This document shows, in pieces, positions 63,633 through 64,000 of a DNA stretch of 64,000 bases; positions within the stretch are counted from its first letter, which is position 1, and every line of letters starts with the position of its first letter. The notes beneath the pieces are model-generated. The model searched no databases, was not told the DNA's origin, and saw only the letters and a program-made list of their open reading frames with translations. Made by a program: the position numbers and the translations under genes. The stretch covers positions 30,505,245 to 30,569,244 of the forward strand of contig NC_066316.1 of NCBI RefSeq assembly GCF_022539315.1. The letters are read 5' to 3'. Source of the DNA: Serinus canaria. Taxonomy: Eukaryota; Chordata; Aves; Passeriformes; Fringillidae.

Positions 63633-64000
63633 TTGCTTTCTGAAAGTAAAACAGATTAATTTTGAACATGAACATATGCAAGAAGAAGATGTAATTTTAC
63701 ACAATATTTTTACACTGTCACTTTCTGGACTATTGAACAATAAAAACTACAAAGGGTGCTTGCCTAAATGAGATCAAGTGGATTGGACTGACTGATGTTA
63801 GCAAAGATCATTTATCTCTCACATTGCAGATGAATGCATATAGTTTCAGAAAAGCAGGTTTTGGTTTTCTTTTAGTTAGATTTTTGTACTTCAACAGATT
63901 GGTACAGTAAAAGAAAATGTACTTCAATATCTAGTTTAAAATTTGATATTTCATCTGCAAATACTTTCTGAACAGAAACCTGATGTCTTAATTAGATTTT

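Larger units (their letters stand above)
59583..64000. other. Unique AT-rich DNA, no gene recognised
   Basis: No protein-like frame has splice support. Poly-T lies at 62674-62691. A perfect POU octamer ATGCAAAT occurs at 63125-63132. Otherwise nothing is visible except a possible CR1 tail near the end. Confidence 0.55.

Noticed and set aside
1..64000. A novel multigene system (defence, biosynthesis, mobile cargo)
   Set aside because: No cluster of genuine coding sequences exists. CRISPR-like arrays, integrases, operons, tRNA or rRNA genes were looked for and not seen.

Overview
The window looks like AT-rich vertebrate nuclear DNA, most probably from a bird. The main evidence is that every interspersed repeat I can name is a CR1 LINE, the dominant avian retroposon. 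I see five CR1 copies in both orientations, plus one possible CR1 tail, and I see no mammalian Alu/L1-like or tRNA-SINE sequence. CpG is strongly depleted except at one real CpG island. Open frames are short and lack ribosome-binding sites or operon packing, so prokaryotic origin is excluded. I cannot name any gene here. The window reads as intron or gene-poor intergenic DNA.

Layout. 1-6758: unique AT-rich DNA with homopolymer tracts, small hairpins and a (TAA)n run. 6759-8411: two decayed CR1 copies in opposite orientation with their 3' tails pointing outward. 8412-18150: unique DNA with one CTCF-like site. 18152-18294: a long imperfect inverted repeat. 18961-19125: a MITE-like motif array. 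19126-26639: unique DNA and microsatellites. 26640-27886: the longest CR1 copy. 28366-28625: a GC-rich but CpG-poor block. 27887-39814: otherwise unique DNA with possible regulatory clusters. 39815-40035 and 48493-48703: two candidate minus-strand internal exons with compatible splice phase. 40955-41281: a small CpG cluster with a CTCF-like site and two E-boxes. 43870-44625: a well-preserved CR1 reverse-transcriptase fragment. 47213-47242 and 52190-52229: perfect palindromic hairpins. 54043-54641: the longest open frame, followed by a polyadenylation signal. 56515-57230: a CpG island that is the best promoter candidate. 57231-64000: unique DNA with a CR1 remnant.

How it could fit together (inference). 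The CpG island at about 57 kb has an inverted CCAAT box and a GC box arranged as for a leftward promoter. The candidate exons at 48.6 and 40 kb are on that same minus strand. A leftward gene with long introns is therefore possible but unproven. No defence, biosynthetic or other novel multigene system is visible. The most unusual items are the CpG island with a duplicated AP-1-like element, three palindromic structures, and the candidate exon pair.
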